From contig NZ_JBPYCR010000011.1 of assembly GCF_051846915.1 (NCBI RefSeq), forward strand, positions 23,426 through 87,425: DNA of 64,000 bases, read 5' to 3'. This document shows positions 7,496 through 15,604 of this stretch, piece by piece. A program made the translations under genes and the position numbers. The notes below the pieces were generated by a model. That model was not told the DNA's origin, did no database searches, and saw only the letters and a list, made by a program, of their open reading frames with translations. The stretch comes from JBPYCR01 sp051846915 (GTDB lineage: Bacteria; Bacillota; Bacilli; Bacillales; Amphibacillaceae). Every line of letters starts with the position of its first letter. The first letter of the stretch is position 1.

Positions 7496-8713
7496 TTACG
7501 TGAAGATATTAAACTTACCTTTTCGCATCATTAATCTCAATCCGCCTATTTTATATAAATAACGATTTTCAATAATCTTTTTCATTACCATCGCTTTCCA
7601 TCCGAACAATTTATGGTCATTCAAGATAACACCTACTGCATCATCTACACCTAAAGAAGCAACTGTACCGCGTAGGTTTGGTTCAAACAATGCAAGTTCA
7701 TTTCGATCAATCAATGCTCTTATATTACGAGCAACGAGCTCTGCTTCCTGAATAGCAAGTTGTGCGGTTGGCGTGCAAGGCTGATTTGTTTGTTCATTCA
7801 TAACGAGCGCACAATCACCGACTACGAAGACATCCTCATAATCTGGGGTAAGCATATCGTTTCTTACTTTAACTTTTCCTTCATCTGTTTTAAAACCGGA
7901 CTGCTCGACAATTCGATTTCCCCGAGCACCTGCCACCCATATCGTAGTCATCGTCGGAATTTCTGTTTCTATTCCATCTTTTTCATATACAACCTTATCT
8001 TTGTGGCATTCTTTGAGTAAGGCTCCAGTTACAAATTCTACACCGCGTCCTTCCAACGAATTCATTGCATACTCAACCAGTTGCGAATCAAATCCGGGCA
8101 AAATAGTTGGTGCTTTTTCAATATTAATAACACGAACCATTGCTTTATCAACATCGTACTCTTTGCAAAGTTCAGGTACACGATTAGCAAGCTCACCCAA
8201 AATTTCTATTCCTGTAAGATTACCTCCACCTACGACAATGTTTAGGCGTGCTTGTGTTTTTCTTTGTTCATTATTATACAATGCAAAATTATATTCAATA
8301 TGTTCCCTTACTAATCGAGCGCTGTTTATACTATTAATTGTAAACGAATGTTCCTTCAATCCCTCAATACCAGATGTAGCCGGTTCAAACCCTAATCCTA
8401 TTACAAGGATGTCATATCCCACTTCCCTATCGCTTAACTTTACCCTTTTTTTATCTGGATCGATTCCACATACCGTATCCTGCAGGAATCGAACGCGATT
8501 TTCCTGGATAATATCTTTAATTAATATCCTCATATGATCATGGTGAACCGTCCCTGCCGCACTTTCATGCAACCAGGCTGACTGGTAATGGTAATCATGT
8601 TTATTTATCAATGTAATGTTAGCGTCATCTGTATGGAGTAGCCTCTGTAATTTAACAGTAGTCATAATACCGCCGTATCCCGCGCCTAAGATTACAATAT
8701 TAGGCTTATTCAT
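7496..8713 (-). CDS. yumB: Type II NADH dehydrogenase-like YumB
   Basis: The 405-residue FAD/NAD(P)-dependent oxidoreductase of the NDH-2 family passes electrons from NADH to quinone at the inner face of the membrane without pumping protons. The FAD Rossmann motif GAGYGGI is near residue 9, the NAD-binding VVGGGNLTGIE near residue 160 and the second FAD motif FVVGDCAL near residue 295. A basic, hydrophobic C-terminus could touch the membrane. ATG at 8713 follows GAGGATGG. It is divergent from yumC, as expected from Bacillus neighbours. Confidence 0.88.
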   Translation of the reverse strand: MNKPNIVILGAGYGGIMTTVKLQRLLHTDDANITLINKHDYHYQSAWLHESAAGTVHHDHMRILIKDIIQENRVRFLQDTVCGIDPDKKRVKLSDREVGYDILVIGLGFEPATSGIEGLKEHSFTINSINSARLVREHIEYNFALYNNEQRKTQARLNIVVGGGNLTGIEILGELANRVPELCKEYDVDKAMVRVINIEKAPTILPGFDSQLVEYAMNSLEGRGVEFVTGALLKECHKDKVVYEKDGIETEIPTMTTIWVAGARGNRIVEQSGFKTDEGKVKVRNDMLTPDYEDVFVVGDCALVMNEQTNQPCTPTAQLAIQEAELVARNIRALIDRNELALFEPNLRGTVASLGVDDAVGVILNDHKLFGWKAMVMKKIIENRYLYKIGGLRLMMRKGKFNIFT

Positions 8714-9042
8714 TCCCATCCTCACTTTCATATCTTTATTATTAATCTATTAGGTAAAATCAGACCGTTTATAAAGCTGTATTTTTTTATGCCTATATAC
8801 TCTTTGCCTGAATTAAGCTGTACTTCTTCAACATTGTAATAAAAAAACATCTATTTGTAATGTATATGAAATGTTTCGTTATTAATAGTAGTACTTTTAT
8901 GTAGCAAATACAAGCATATAAAGTGATTTTTAACTACACCCATTGGGAATTGCCTCGGGTGAAATGCATCGTTACACGTTGAGCAATCATTTATGATACT
9001 ATAGGAATAGTGTTCCTTTTTTCATGAATTGGGGGTAATAAC
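8714..9042. other. Divergent intergenic region yumB/yumC
   Basis: This AT-rich spacer contains no reading frame. It must hold the promoters of both genes, but I see no confident -35/-10 pair. A weak AGGAA..TTCCT stem with six T lies at 9003-9021, just before the yumC ribosome site. Confidence 0.4.
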
Positions 9043-10029
9043 ATGACAGATAAAATATACGACATTACAATTATAGGAGCCGGTCCCGCTGGGCTTTTTA
9101 CCGCTTTTTATGGAGGTATGCGCCAAGCAAGTGTAAAAATCATTGAAAGTTTACCACATATTGGCGGACAGCTAACTGCTCTTTATCCAGAAAAATATAT
9201 ATATGATGTTGCTGGATTTCCTAAAATACGTGCACAGGAACTGGTCGATAATTTAGGAGAGCAATTAAAAACATTTGATCCAACGATTATTTTGGGACAA
9301 TCCATTGAAGAAGTCGAACGGCTGGATGATGAGTCTTTTAAAATACGGGCGTCTAACGGTGAAATGCACTACACAAAAACAATTATTATAACTGCCGGAA
9401 ACGGCGCTTTTCAGCCACGCCGGTTAAACATAGACAGCTGCGCTCAATTTGAAGGCATTAACCTTCATTATTACGTAAAAAATATGGATCACTTTAAAGA
9501 TCAGCATGTCCTTTTATTGGGTGGCGGTGATTCGGCAGTTGATTGGGCCTTAATGCTTGAACCGATTGCAAAAAAGGTTACATTAGTGCATAGGCGTAAT
9601 GAATTTAGAGCACACGAGCATAGCTTGAATCAATTGTTCGCTTCAGATGTGGAAATTTTAACACCGTATATTCCGGTTGAAATGGATGGAAATGGAAAAA
9701 TTGAACATGTCACATTGCAGGAAACCCGAGGAGATAATCAAGTTGAACTGCAACCAGATTCCATTTTATGCAATTACGGATTTATTTCTAAATTAGGACC
9801 GATTAAAAATTGGGGACTAGACATTGAAAGAAATAGTATCGTTGTAAACTCCAAAATGGAAACAAACATTCCAGGTATTTATGCGGCCGGAGATATCAAC
9901 ACGTATCCGGGGAAAGTTAAACTAATTGCAACCGGTTTTGGTGAAGGTCCAACAGCGATTAACAATGCTATTCAATACATTGATCCATCTGCTCGCAGAC
10001 AGCCAAAACATTCGACAAGTATGTTTTAA
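9043..10029 (+). CDS. yumC: Ferredoxin/flavodoxin-NADP+ reductase YumC
   Basis: The 328-residue thioredoxin-reductase-like ferredoxin-NADP+ reductase carries the FAD motif GAGPAGLFTAFYGGMR (12-27), the NADPH motif LLLGGGDSAVDWAL near residue 160 and the C-terminal IYAAGDINTYPGKVKLIATGFGE flavin site, which begins near residue 280. The CxxC of thioredoxin reductases is absent, as expected for this subclass. It supplies or takes electrons from ferredoxins in the cytosol. GGGGGT lies ahead of the ATG. Confidence 0.93.
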   Translation: MTDKIYDITIIGAGPAGLFTAFYGGMRQASVKIIESLPHIGGQLTALYPEKYIYDVAGFPKIRAQELVDNLGEQLKTFDPTIILGQSIEEVERLDDESFKIRASNGEMHYTKTIIITAGNGAFQPRRLNIDSCAQFEGINLHYYVKNMDHFKDQHVLLLGGGDSAVDWALMLEPIAKKVTLVHRRNEFRAHEHSLNQLFASDVEILTPYIPVEMDGNGKIEHVTLQETRGDNQVELQPDSILCNYGFISKLGPIKNWGLDIERNSIVVNSKMETNIPGIYAAGDINTYPGKVKLIATGFGEGPTAINNAIQYIDPSARRQPKHSTSMF

Positions 10030-10366
10030 TAAGGATGTGCATGTATAATTACGCTTCATACGCAATCCGTTTATCTTTCCATCAAGTATCCCTTTGAAAA
10101 ATAGTACCCGGACTACGGAATAACGGGGCTACTTGTGGAAGTGCATAACGATAAGCCGCACAATAACACCAAGGTTCACAGCTTAATCCAATGTATGATC
10201 TCACTAAAAGGGCTAAGAGAAATAATTTCTCCTGGCCCTTTTTACGATTACTTATCCCCGCTAATCTTAGTACATTACTTCATATGGACTTTTTATACCT
10301 TCCTCGCGCTTTTTTAAGTAATGTTTATAATAACCTTTTCAAAATTCAATTGCTTTTTAATCTGCC
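10030..10366. other. Gene-free stretch with one terminator-like stem
   Basis: No convincing reading frame exists here. At 10206-10245 AAAAGGGC..AGAGAAAT pairs with ATTTCTC..GCCCTTTTT, giving a hairpin with a T-run that may end the yumC transcript. The remainder shows nothing I can name. Confidence 0.5.
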
Positions 10367-10663
10367 TTAATTTGAATAAAACCAAGGGATTGCGGGTGGA
10401 ATATTTCCTTCAGGTAATAAATAAATTACGATAAACCATAGGCACGATAATAAGCCAAAAATAATTACAAATATTGTTCGTTTTGACCAAACCTTAAGAA
10501 TTAAAGCGACTATACCCAAAGTTAAACTAATAATACTTAAAGTTAATTCAGTGTATGCAACAGCATAAATACCAAAATGCTGTAAGATCAATGTTCTAAT
10601 TTGTAATAAGTAAAACAATACGTAAATAAGCTGTAATGACAATCCTAAATTTGCTATTTTCAT
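10367..10663 (-). CDS. Small membrane protein, function unknown
   Basis: The 98-residue protein has three hydrophobic segments (about residues 7-28, 36-58 and 62-85) and no recognised motif. The ATG at 10663 has AAGGGAG seven bases upstream, which decides the start over a longer frame. It lies in the accessory zone after yumC and stands alone. It is AT-rich, which is usual for accessory membrane genes here. Confidence 0.6.
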   Translation of the reverse strand: MKIANLGLSLQLIYVLFYLLQIRTLILQHFGIYAVAYTELTLSIISLTLGIVALILKVWSKRTIFVIIFGLLSCLWFIVIYLLPEGNIPPAIPWFYSN

Positions 10664-10821
10664 AATTACTCCCTTATTACTCACCAAATATAAATCGATA
10701 ACTTTATTAAGCAAAATGGCGTAATTTGAGGCACAAACCTTATGCGCCTACAGCGATCGACTGATAATTTCCCGAAGCAAATGATACTTACATTTCTCCT
10801 ATTCCGTAAGCAAGGACACTA

Positions 10822-10911
10822 GCAAAAGCGATTCGATTATCTACTTTAGAATCGATTTGCCAGGCACTGGATTGTCAGCCGGGGGATATTCTTGAATATC
10901 GAAGGGATTAG
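10822..10911 (+). pseudogene. 3' half of a split YozG-type HTH regulator gene
   Basis: Read on the plus strand this frame gives AKAIRLSTLESICQALDC, then QPGDILEYRRD and stop, the exact C-terminal half of Cro/CI-type regulators of the YozG family. It has no start of its own. The missing N-terminal half is on the opposite strand at 11307-11423. Joining the two gives an uninterrupted ILKNGK|AKAIRLSTLE, so they were one gene before an inversion of 10822-11306. Confidence 0.85.
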
Positions 10912-10972
10912 ACAGTCAAGATCGGCGGATGAAATGAAAGCCAGTATTTGTTATGTATATTGAAAGGAAGTG

Positions 10973-11326
10973 ATGATCATAACAATTTCATTAATATTTT
11001 TAGTAATTGTAGGTGCTGTTGTACTTACAATGTTTGTTGTGCCGACAATTATGTTCATTAAAAACAGTGGGAAGGGAAAACGCCCCTATAAGATTTCTTA
11101 TGCAGTAGTAGGACTATTGATTTTTCAATGGGTGTTTTTCTTGACTGGCGGTTACACTTTACTACCGGCGAACGTTGCGGATGCATGGTTTGTGCCTATA
11201 TGGTTGGTGCTTAGTGTAGGGAGTGCAATCACAGCTATCGTTGAATTTAAAAACAATAAAATTTTTTCTATTCCCGTTGGAGGCTTAACAATCATTAGTT
11301 TTTTATCTTTCCATTTTTTAAAATAG
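10973..11326 (+). CDS. Small four-helix membrane protein, function unknown
   Basis: The protein of about 117 residues has four hydrophobic segments (residues about 3-28, 42-62, 70-92 and 95-115). AAAGGAAG lies just upstream of the ATG. It sits wholly inside the inverted 485-bp segment except for its last codons. Its C-terminus (SFHFLK) is therefore made from reverse-strand sequence of the broken regulator and is probably not original. Before the inversion it would have been codirectional with the DUF2975 gene. Family unknown. Confidence 0.5.
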   Translation: MIITISLIFLVIVGAVVLTMFVVPTIMFIKNSGKGKRPYKISYAVVGLLIFQWVFFLTGGYTLLPANVADAWFVPIWLVLSVGSAITAIVEFKNNKIFSIPVGGLTIISFLSFHFLK

Positions 11327-11423
11327 ATATGTTAGCCATTGTGATTCCAACCTCTTCGGATAATTCTGTTACACTCATTTTTCTTTTTGCCAACATCACA
11401 TCAATATTGATTATAATTGCCAC
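11295..11423 (-). pseudogene. 5' half of a split YozG-type HTH regulator gene
   Basis: A GTG start behind GAGGTGA opens a frame encoding an HTH N-terminus (MLAKRKMSVTELSEEVGITM, then ANISILKNGK) that stops after 42 residues with a foreign tail (IKN). Full-length relatives run about 65-70 residues. The gene follows the DUF2975 gene directly, a pairing common in Firmicutes, where the regulator and membrane protein are cotranscribed. The missing 3' half is at 10822-10911 on the plus strand. DNA binding by the fragment is unlikely, since the third helix region is cut. Confidence 0.85.
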
Positions 11424-11433
11424 TGTTTTCACC

Positions 11434-11919
11434 TCAGACCGTTAAATCATTTTCCGATTTTATATCTAAAGCACTTTTCAACAACTTTTGAAGAACCATA
11501 GCGAAGACTGCAATAACAACAGAACTAAAAATAATTGTTAATACGATAATTGCTATTCCAGGATGTAAAGCGTTTTGTGTCAATAAGAATGTAGCTCCTA
11601 ATGCATATAAGATACTAATTGTTATTGCACAGTATTTTATTTTTTTTAGTGCATTTACAGGCAGGTCCGAGAAGGCATTGTTGTTATCAATGAGGGTTAT
11701 AAGTTTCAAAGCCTTATACAATGCAAAGTAAAACGGTATCCCTATTACATACAAACCAATTAAAACGGGAAATTGTAAATAGGAAAATTCCGGAAACATC
11801 TCTGCCGTATCATTCGCCAAGCTCGGCAACCAAAATATAAATAAGGTAAATACCATAACGGCAATAAGATAAATGACTATTTTTAACAAGAGTGTTGTTC
11901 CTCGTTGCACTAAAAGCAC
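11434..11919 (-). CDS. DUF2975 membrane protein
   Basis: This 161-residue protein has four transmembrane helices and belongs to the DUF2975 family. The motif AFSDLPVNALKKIKYCAI in the middle is typical of that family. Relatives are almost always followed by a small Cro/CI-type regulator, exactly as here, although that regulator is now truncated. The role of the pair is not known; an envelope-linked regulatory unit is a common guess. The start could be TTG or ATG near 11919. Confidence 0.75.
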   Translation of the reverse strand: MLLVQRGTTLLLKIVIYLIAVMVFTLFIFWLPSLANDTAEMFPEFSYLQFPVLIGLYVIGIPFYFALYKALKLITLIDNNNAFSDLPVNALKKIKYCAITISILYALGATFLLTQNALHPGIAIIVLTIIFSSVVIAVFAMVLQKLLKSALDIKSENDLTV

Positions 11920-12016
11920 CTCACTTATTTATCATTAGTATAATATTAACACACATATATATCGTTATACAATAAACAATTATTCATTAACAACATATTA
12001 ATATTGATATAATGAC

Positions 12017-12049
12017 ATAAAAAAGCATCTTTGAGTAAACAAAGATACT
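12017..12049 (-). terminator. Terminator downstream of the epimerase gene
   Basis: Read on the minus strand, AGTATCTTTG / CAAAGATGCT closes a 6-base loop and is followed by six T. It lies 160 bases after the epimerase stop. Confidence 0.65.
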
Positions 12050-12210
12050 TCAAAAAATATTGCGAGCCTAAACAAACCTGCTCATTGTTTCAACATAGCC
12101 CTACTCCACGAAATGGTCCGATTTCAAAATAGATTTTTTATGCGAGGATTGAGCCTGATTGTTTTAAGTTGGATAAAAATTATGTCCCTTGCATTAAATG
12201 TGGAATTCCA

Positions 12211-13155
12211 CTATATCTTCTCTTTCATCCAATTTAAAGTATTCTTAATACCTTCTTTATACGGTGTTTGCTGTACAGGTCCTATTTTCGCTTCGTACTT
12301 CTTACCACTCAAAATTACAGGGTCCTCTGTCAAGTACATCATCTCTACCATCTCTCTCATGAACGGTTGGAAAATTCCAATAAATCGAATCATTGTTTTT
12401 GATACAGAACTGATTGATTTTTTATATCCTAATTCATTACGTAATATCTCAATAATTTCTTGACCTGTTATTGGATGTGCAGATGGAATATTCCAATTTT
12501 GATTATAAGTATCCTCTAGTGAAGCTAATTTTACCATCGCCTTTGCGCCATCCAATGTAAAAATAAACTCTCGAGCCACCCTGATGTTACCAACGAAATT
12601 TGCAGATTTATTTAGAACCACGTTTTTTAGTGTTTCATGAAGTAGTGTATTTTCTGCATTTGGACCGTATAGATCTGGCATATGCACAATCAACCAAGGG
12701 ACATTACTTCTCTTTAATTTATTTTCCATTGCGAGACGGATCTTTCCCTTTTTTGTATGTGGCTCCTTCTTTGTATCTTCAGTTACTTCTATTTTGGATT
12801 GCTTTCCATAAGCATAAATATTATCAACAAGCGCAATTTTTGTTCGTTGTATTTCGGCAGCTCGGACTATTATCTCTATGCATAAAGGGTGCTTATCCTT
12901 CCACTCCTGATAAGGAAAACTAACTGCATGAAAGATTACATCTACACCATCGGCTGCCTCAAGTACATCCTTTTCCACTAATGCATCTCCTGAAAAAATG
13001 TATACCTTTGATTCATTCTGATAGAGAGCATACAACTTTTCCTTACCCCTTGAAAAGGCAACTACTTCCACACCTCGTTCAACCAACTCACGAACCAATG
13101 CATAACCTATTCCACCTGTTGCACCTAATACCAATGCTTTCTTCATTACTAACAT
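12211..13155 (-). CDS. NAD(P)-dependent epimerase/dehydratase-family protein (NmrA/SDR type)
   Basis: An atypical short-chain dehydrogenase of about 314 residues carries the N-terminal Rossmann motif KALVLGATGGIGYALVREL. A YxxxK-like active-site segment appears as NIYAYGKQSK. It is cytosolic and the substrate is unknown. Starts at 13155 or 13146 are both possible (GGAG lies 3 or 12 bases upstream); the longer frame to 13206 would cross the operator at 13170-13184 and is unlikely. A TetR regulator gene sits upstream on the same strand. A matching palindrome before each gene indicates control by that regulator. Confidence 0.8.
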   Translation of the reverse strand: MLVMKKALVLGATGGIGYALVRELVERGVEVVAFSRGKEKLYALYQNESKVYIFSGDALVEKDVLEAADGVDVIFHAVSFPYQEWKDKHPLCIEIIVRAAEIQRTKIALVDNIYAYGKQSKIEVTEDTKKEPHTKKGKIRLAMENKLKRSNVPWLIVHMPDLYGPNAENTLLHETLKNVVLNKSANFVGNIRVAREFIFTLDGAKAMVKLASLEDTYNQNWNIPSAHPITGQEIIEILRNELGYKKSISSVSKTMIRFIGIFQPFMREMVEMMYLTEDPVILSGKKYEAKIGPVQQTPYKEGIKNTLNWMKEKI

Positions 13156-13169
13156 CTTCTCCTTCATGT

Positions 13170-13184
13170 TTGACCACTGGTCAA
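13170..13184. promoter_or_regulatory. TetR operator before the epimerase gene
   Basis: TTGACCACTGGTCAA is a palindrome with 7-bp arms, placed immediately upstream of the epimerase ribosome site. A second copy with small changes precedes the tetR gene. Confidence 0.7.
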
Positions 13185-13236
13185 TTATAATTAAAAAAAT
13201 ATGCAAGCTCTAAATCTGTTCTAATTTGGAGTTGCG

Positions 13237-13809
13237 CTATTCATTTAATCCTTTAATTATAAAATTCACGTGTGATTCGGCTGCTAACCTCGCTTCGTCA
13301 AAATTATCAACATATCCACGATAATGAGAAACAAAGCCATGCAATGCTAAAAATGCGGACCAAACGTTAATAATCTCCAATTTTTTCTTTGACAAAGATT
13401 GTATTGTTTGAGCAAAAATTCGATAACTGTGATTGGCTGCTACTTGGGAGAGACTGTCTACTTCTGTATTTCTTACCATAAACATGATTTCATACTGACT
13501 TTGATTGTTTAACCCAAATTCAATAAAGTTAATAAGTATATTATAAAGTTTTGTAGAATCATTTTCAGGTCCTTGAATGGTTTCTTCTAATCGATTATTT
13601 AGTTTAGAAAAATCTTCTTCTACAATTGCATAAAACAGTTCTGCTTTATTTTTAAAATGGTAATATATTGCTCCATGACTACAGCCCAGTTCCTTTGCAA
13701 TGCTGCGCATGGAAATTTGCTGAAAACCCTTTTCAACAAATTGGGTTCGTGATTTCTCTAAGATCCTTTCTCTTGTCAGCTCTTGAGAGGTTGTTTTACG
13801 GGGACACAT
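13237..13809 (-). CDS. TetR/AcrR-family transcriptional repressor
   Basis: The 190-residue repressor has an N-terminal TetR HTH (residues about 12-58: RILEKSRTQFVEKGFQQISM, then the recognition helix SHGAIYYHFKNKAELFYAI). A variable ligand-binding helical domain follows. It is encoded upstream of and codirectional with the epimerase gene, with a near-identical palindrome before each gene. It therefore probably represses both itself and the epimerase gene until a small ligand, perhaps the enzyme's substrate, binds. Confidence 0.9.
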   Translation of the reverse strand: MCPRKTTSQELTRERILEKSRTQFVEKGFQQISMRSIAKELGCSHGAIYYHFKNKAELFYAIVEEDFSKLNNRLEETIQGPENDSTKLYNILINFIEFGLNNQSQYEIMFMVRNTEVDSLSQVAANHSYRIFAQTIQSLSKKKLEIINVWSAFLALHGFVSHYRGYVDNFDEARLAAESHVNFIIKGLNE

Positions 13810-13825
13810 TTTCTAACTCCTTCTA

Positions 13826-13840
13826 TTGACCATCGGTTAA
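13826..13840. promoter_or_regulatory. TetR operator before its own gene
   Basis: TTGACCATCGGTTAA matches the site at 13170-13184 in 12 of 15 positions and keeps the dyad. It lies 17 bases upstream of the tetR start. Confidence 0.65.
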
Positions 13841-13968
13841 TAAAACTATAACACTGTCATCTTCATAATAACAGTAAAAAGATATTTTATTTTATAAATT
13901 TAACCTGAAGCTCCTATTCAATAATTTGAATAATTTGGTCCGATTCCAATTTAATTTTTATTATAATG

Positions 13969-14050
13969 ATAGGTAAGCCTTTGAAGTTGTCGCCAGTTTT
14001 TCCCCATTCCACACCGTACGTAAAATTTTCACTAACTAGCCGTAGAAAGC
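13969..14050 (-). mobile_element. Orphan 3' end (domains V-VI) of a group II intron
   Basis: On the minus strand, a degenerate domain V (AGTTAGTGAAAATTTTACGT then ACGGTGTGG) is followed by a domain VI-like segment ending CTTCAAAGGCTTACCTAT. This ending is nearly identical to that of the intron at 15683-17329 (CTTCAAATGCTTACCTAT). No intron body, ORF or 5' end is attached, so this is a relic of a second, related insertion in the same orientation. Confidence 0.65.
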
Positions 14051-14106
14051 AAAAGTGGACGCAATTCCTATTCCATTCTTGTGCTCGTTAATAGAAGTAC
14101 ATTATT

Positions 14107-14394
14107 TCAAAACGATTTTTTATAAGTTACAAAAAATGGAGTCAACAAAGAACCAATAATTAAAATTAGTATTCCTATTGTAAGTGTTGCAATAAGATTA
14201 CTAAAAGGTGAAAGGAAATTGGCAAAGATTAGCATTGGTACAATAGTCAAAGAGACGAAAATAATCCTGCCGGGAATTGTTATCTTATGTATCGTGCCAC
14301 ATTCGCTACATTTAATAGGTTTATAAGTCCACAAAAACGATTTATAGATTTTGCTCCAGCTAAATTGCGCATTACAGTTTTGACATTTTTGAAT
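14107..14394 (-). CDS. TIGR04104-type zinc-ribbon membrane protein, apparent ATT start
   Basis: The 95-residue protein starts with a CxxC...CxxC zinc ribbon (CQNCNAQFSWSKIYKS and KCSECG) and continues with two transmembrane helices, the layout of the small TIGR04104 'cxxc_20_cxxc' family. No ATG, GTG or TTG lies at the expected place. AGGGGGTG followed by six bases leads exactly to ATT, which would give the family-typical N-terminus MQKCQNC. A GTG at 14403 overlaps the ribosome site. Function unknown; possibly translated poorly. Confidence 0.65.
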   Translation of the reverse strand: MQKCQNCNAQFSWSKIYKSFLWTYKPIKCSECGTIHKITIPGRIIFVSLTIVPMLIFANFLSPFSNLIATLTIGILILIIGSLLTPFFVTYKKSF

Positions 14395-14473
14395 GAATAG
14401 CACCCCCTATTACTATTTAACCAACCCAGAAAAATAGTCTAAGACAGCAGGCGCACTCTTGCACCTGATTGTT

Positions 14474-14797
14474 TTATAATGCGCTCCTATTCCGATATAA
14501 AAACAACGTAAGTGCATTTAATAAAATGGTTATAATGACAAGTACCGTTGAAGCAACAGCTACACCGCGCATTGTATCCCCCAGAGCAGACCAGTCTTCA
14601 ATGTTTACCAAGTAAAGGTTATAAAAAAATTGGAAACATATTGCGATAGCGCAAGCGCTGAAACTGATGATAATGGCAAGAGCAATCCACTTCTTATTCT
14701 TCTGTTTTTTATCTCCCAAAATACTAACAATAGGAATTATCCAAGCTACTAATCCAAGTACTAAACTGCCGATGTTAAGCCAACCAGCATCAAACAT
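14474..14797 (-). CDS. Three-helix membrane protein, function unknown
   Basis: The 107-residue protein has three transmembrane helices (about residues 8-26, 38-60 and 78-101). The N-terminus MFDAGWLNIGSLVLGLVAW and the segment YNLYLVNIEDWSAL look conserved among Bacillaceae membrane proteins that I recall as unnamed. AAAGGTGGGATGAA precedes the ATG. It is upstream of the zinc-ribbon protein gene on the same strand with a 70-base gap. No function can be stated. Confidence 0.6.
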   Translation of the reverse strand: MFDAGWLNIGSLVLGLVAWIIPIVSILGDKKQKNKKWIALAIIISFSACAIAICFQFFYNLYLVNIEDWSALGDTMRGVAVASTVLVIITILLNALTLFLYRNRSAL

Positions 14798-14963
14798 ATT
14801 TCATCCCACCTTTATTTTTTTAAGCGCCGGTTTGTTTAAGTGTAATATCTCACAATTCACTTCTCTGGAGTTGAACTTTTTAAGTTCAACAACCGACGTA
14901 AACCATAAATTAGACAAATAAAGGTAGCCAATAAAATCACCCCAATTGAAAGTCGTTGGAATC

Positions 14964-15131
14964 CTAATCGTCCTCTTGTTTGTCGCCCTCCTTAAACTTT
15001 AAACTACTTTGCCCAGTAATATGGTCATATGGTATATAACTATTGTCAGATGAACCTTTTCCAGAAAAAAACTTATAGATTATCAATATAACTACAAGAA
15101 TTATTAATAATGAAAAGATAATTCCCGCCAT
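14964..15131 (-). CDS. DUF3951-family small membrane protein
   Basis: The 55-residue protein has one N-terminal transmembrane helix (residues 3-22) and the tail motif YIPYDHITGQ, diagnostic of DUF3951. The ATG at 15131 has AAGGAGGG eight bases upstream. The longer frame to 15338 has no ribosome site and runs through non-coding sequence. Family function is unknown. Confidence 0.75.
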   Translation of the reverse strand: MAGIIFSLLIILVVILIIYKFFSGKGSSDNSYIPYDHITGQSSLKFKEGDKQEDD

Positions 15132-15379
15132 TTTTAGTCCCTCCTTAATCACAAAAGCATCTTCCATTAAATGACCGATGTATGCAAGGTGGTTGTTAAT
15201 CTTTATTAAAGAATTCCGCACAATTAATAAAGATGCATTAATTTGTATAAGCCCGCCTTTATACAGTTTATTTATGATACAATGATTACAGTAGACTGGC
15301 TTCGTATGAGGGGTTTGGCGGCACTGTAGATCTTCCATTCGTATCGTTAGGATACTTCCTGGGAGGGAGGTGATTGCCT

Positions 15380-15466
15380 ATGGACATTGTTAGTGCGCTA
15401 ACGCTCATGATATCCTTTGGGATGTTAGTGGCGTTTATCGTTTCTGATAAAAACCATAAAAAATAA
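15380..15466 (+). CDS. Holin-like toxin peptide (candidate type I toxin)
   Basis: A 28-residue hydrophobic peptide begins MDIVSALTLMISFGMLVAF and ends with a charged lysine/histidine tail. This matches the 'putative holin-like toxin' family of Firmicute type I toxin-antitoxin loci, which insert into the cell's own membrane. GGAGGTGAT lies seven bases before the ATG. An extended -10 (TGATACAAT, 15275-15283) would start the mRNA about 90 nt upstream, giving a structured leader. The stop codon lies inside the terminator stem. An opposing promoter at 15605-15632 points at the 3' end. Confidence 0.7.
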   Translation: MDIVSALTLMISFGMLVAFIVSDKNHKK

Positions 15467-15598
15467 CCTCTCATGCGCTTTAGCAGGTACGTGAGAGGTT
15501 ATTTTCCTTAGCTACCGTTCCCCTCTTGTTGGGGTTCAGTCTATCGTGACCGTTCCATGTTTCAGCATGGGCGGTCTTTATTACTTTATGAACATTCT
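15458..15598 (-). ncRNA. Candidate antisense antitoxin RNA
   Basis: From the minus-strand promoter at 15605-15632 a transcript of about 140 nt would run into the bidirectional terminator at 15462-15505 and overlap the 3' end of the toxin mRNA. It holds two stable hairpins (GACCG..CATG/CATG..CGGTC, and CCCCAACAAGAGGGG). Convergent overlap of 3' ends is the layout of txpA/RatA and bsrG/SR4 in B. subtilis. Existence and ends are inferred. Confidence 0.55.
15462..15505. terminator. Bidirectional terminator shared by toxin mRNA and antisense RNA
   Basis: AATAACCTCTCA pairs with TGAGAGGTTATT. T-runs follow on both strands (four forward, six reverse). Confidence 0.85.
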
Positions 15599-15604
15599 AC
15601 ATAT

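Noticed and set aside
8001..8537. Open frame of 178 codons on the plus strand
   Set aside because: Antisense to yumB, whose FAD and NAD motifs are unmistakable.
10135..10317. 60-codon plus-strand frame after yumC
   Set aside because: No ribosome site and it reads through a terminator-like hairpin at 10206-10245.
14798..14963. Minus-strand frame GFQRLSIGVILLATFICLIY.. after the DUF3951 gene
   Set aside because: It looks like a one-helix membrane protein with an AAGGAGGG site far upstream, but there is no ATG, GTG or TTG in a usable position; could be a remnant.
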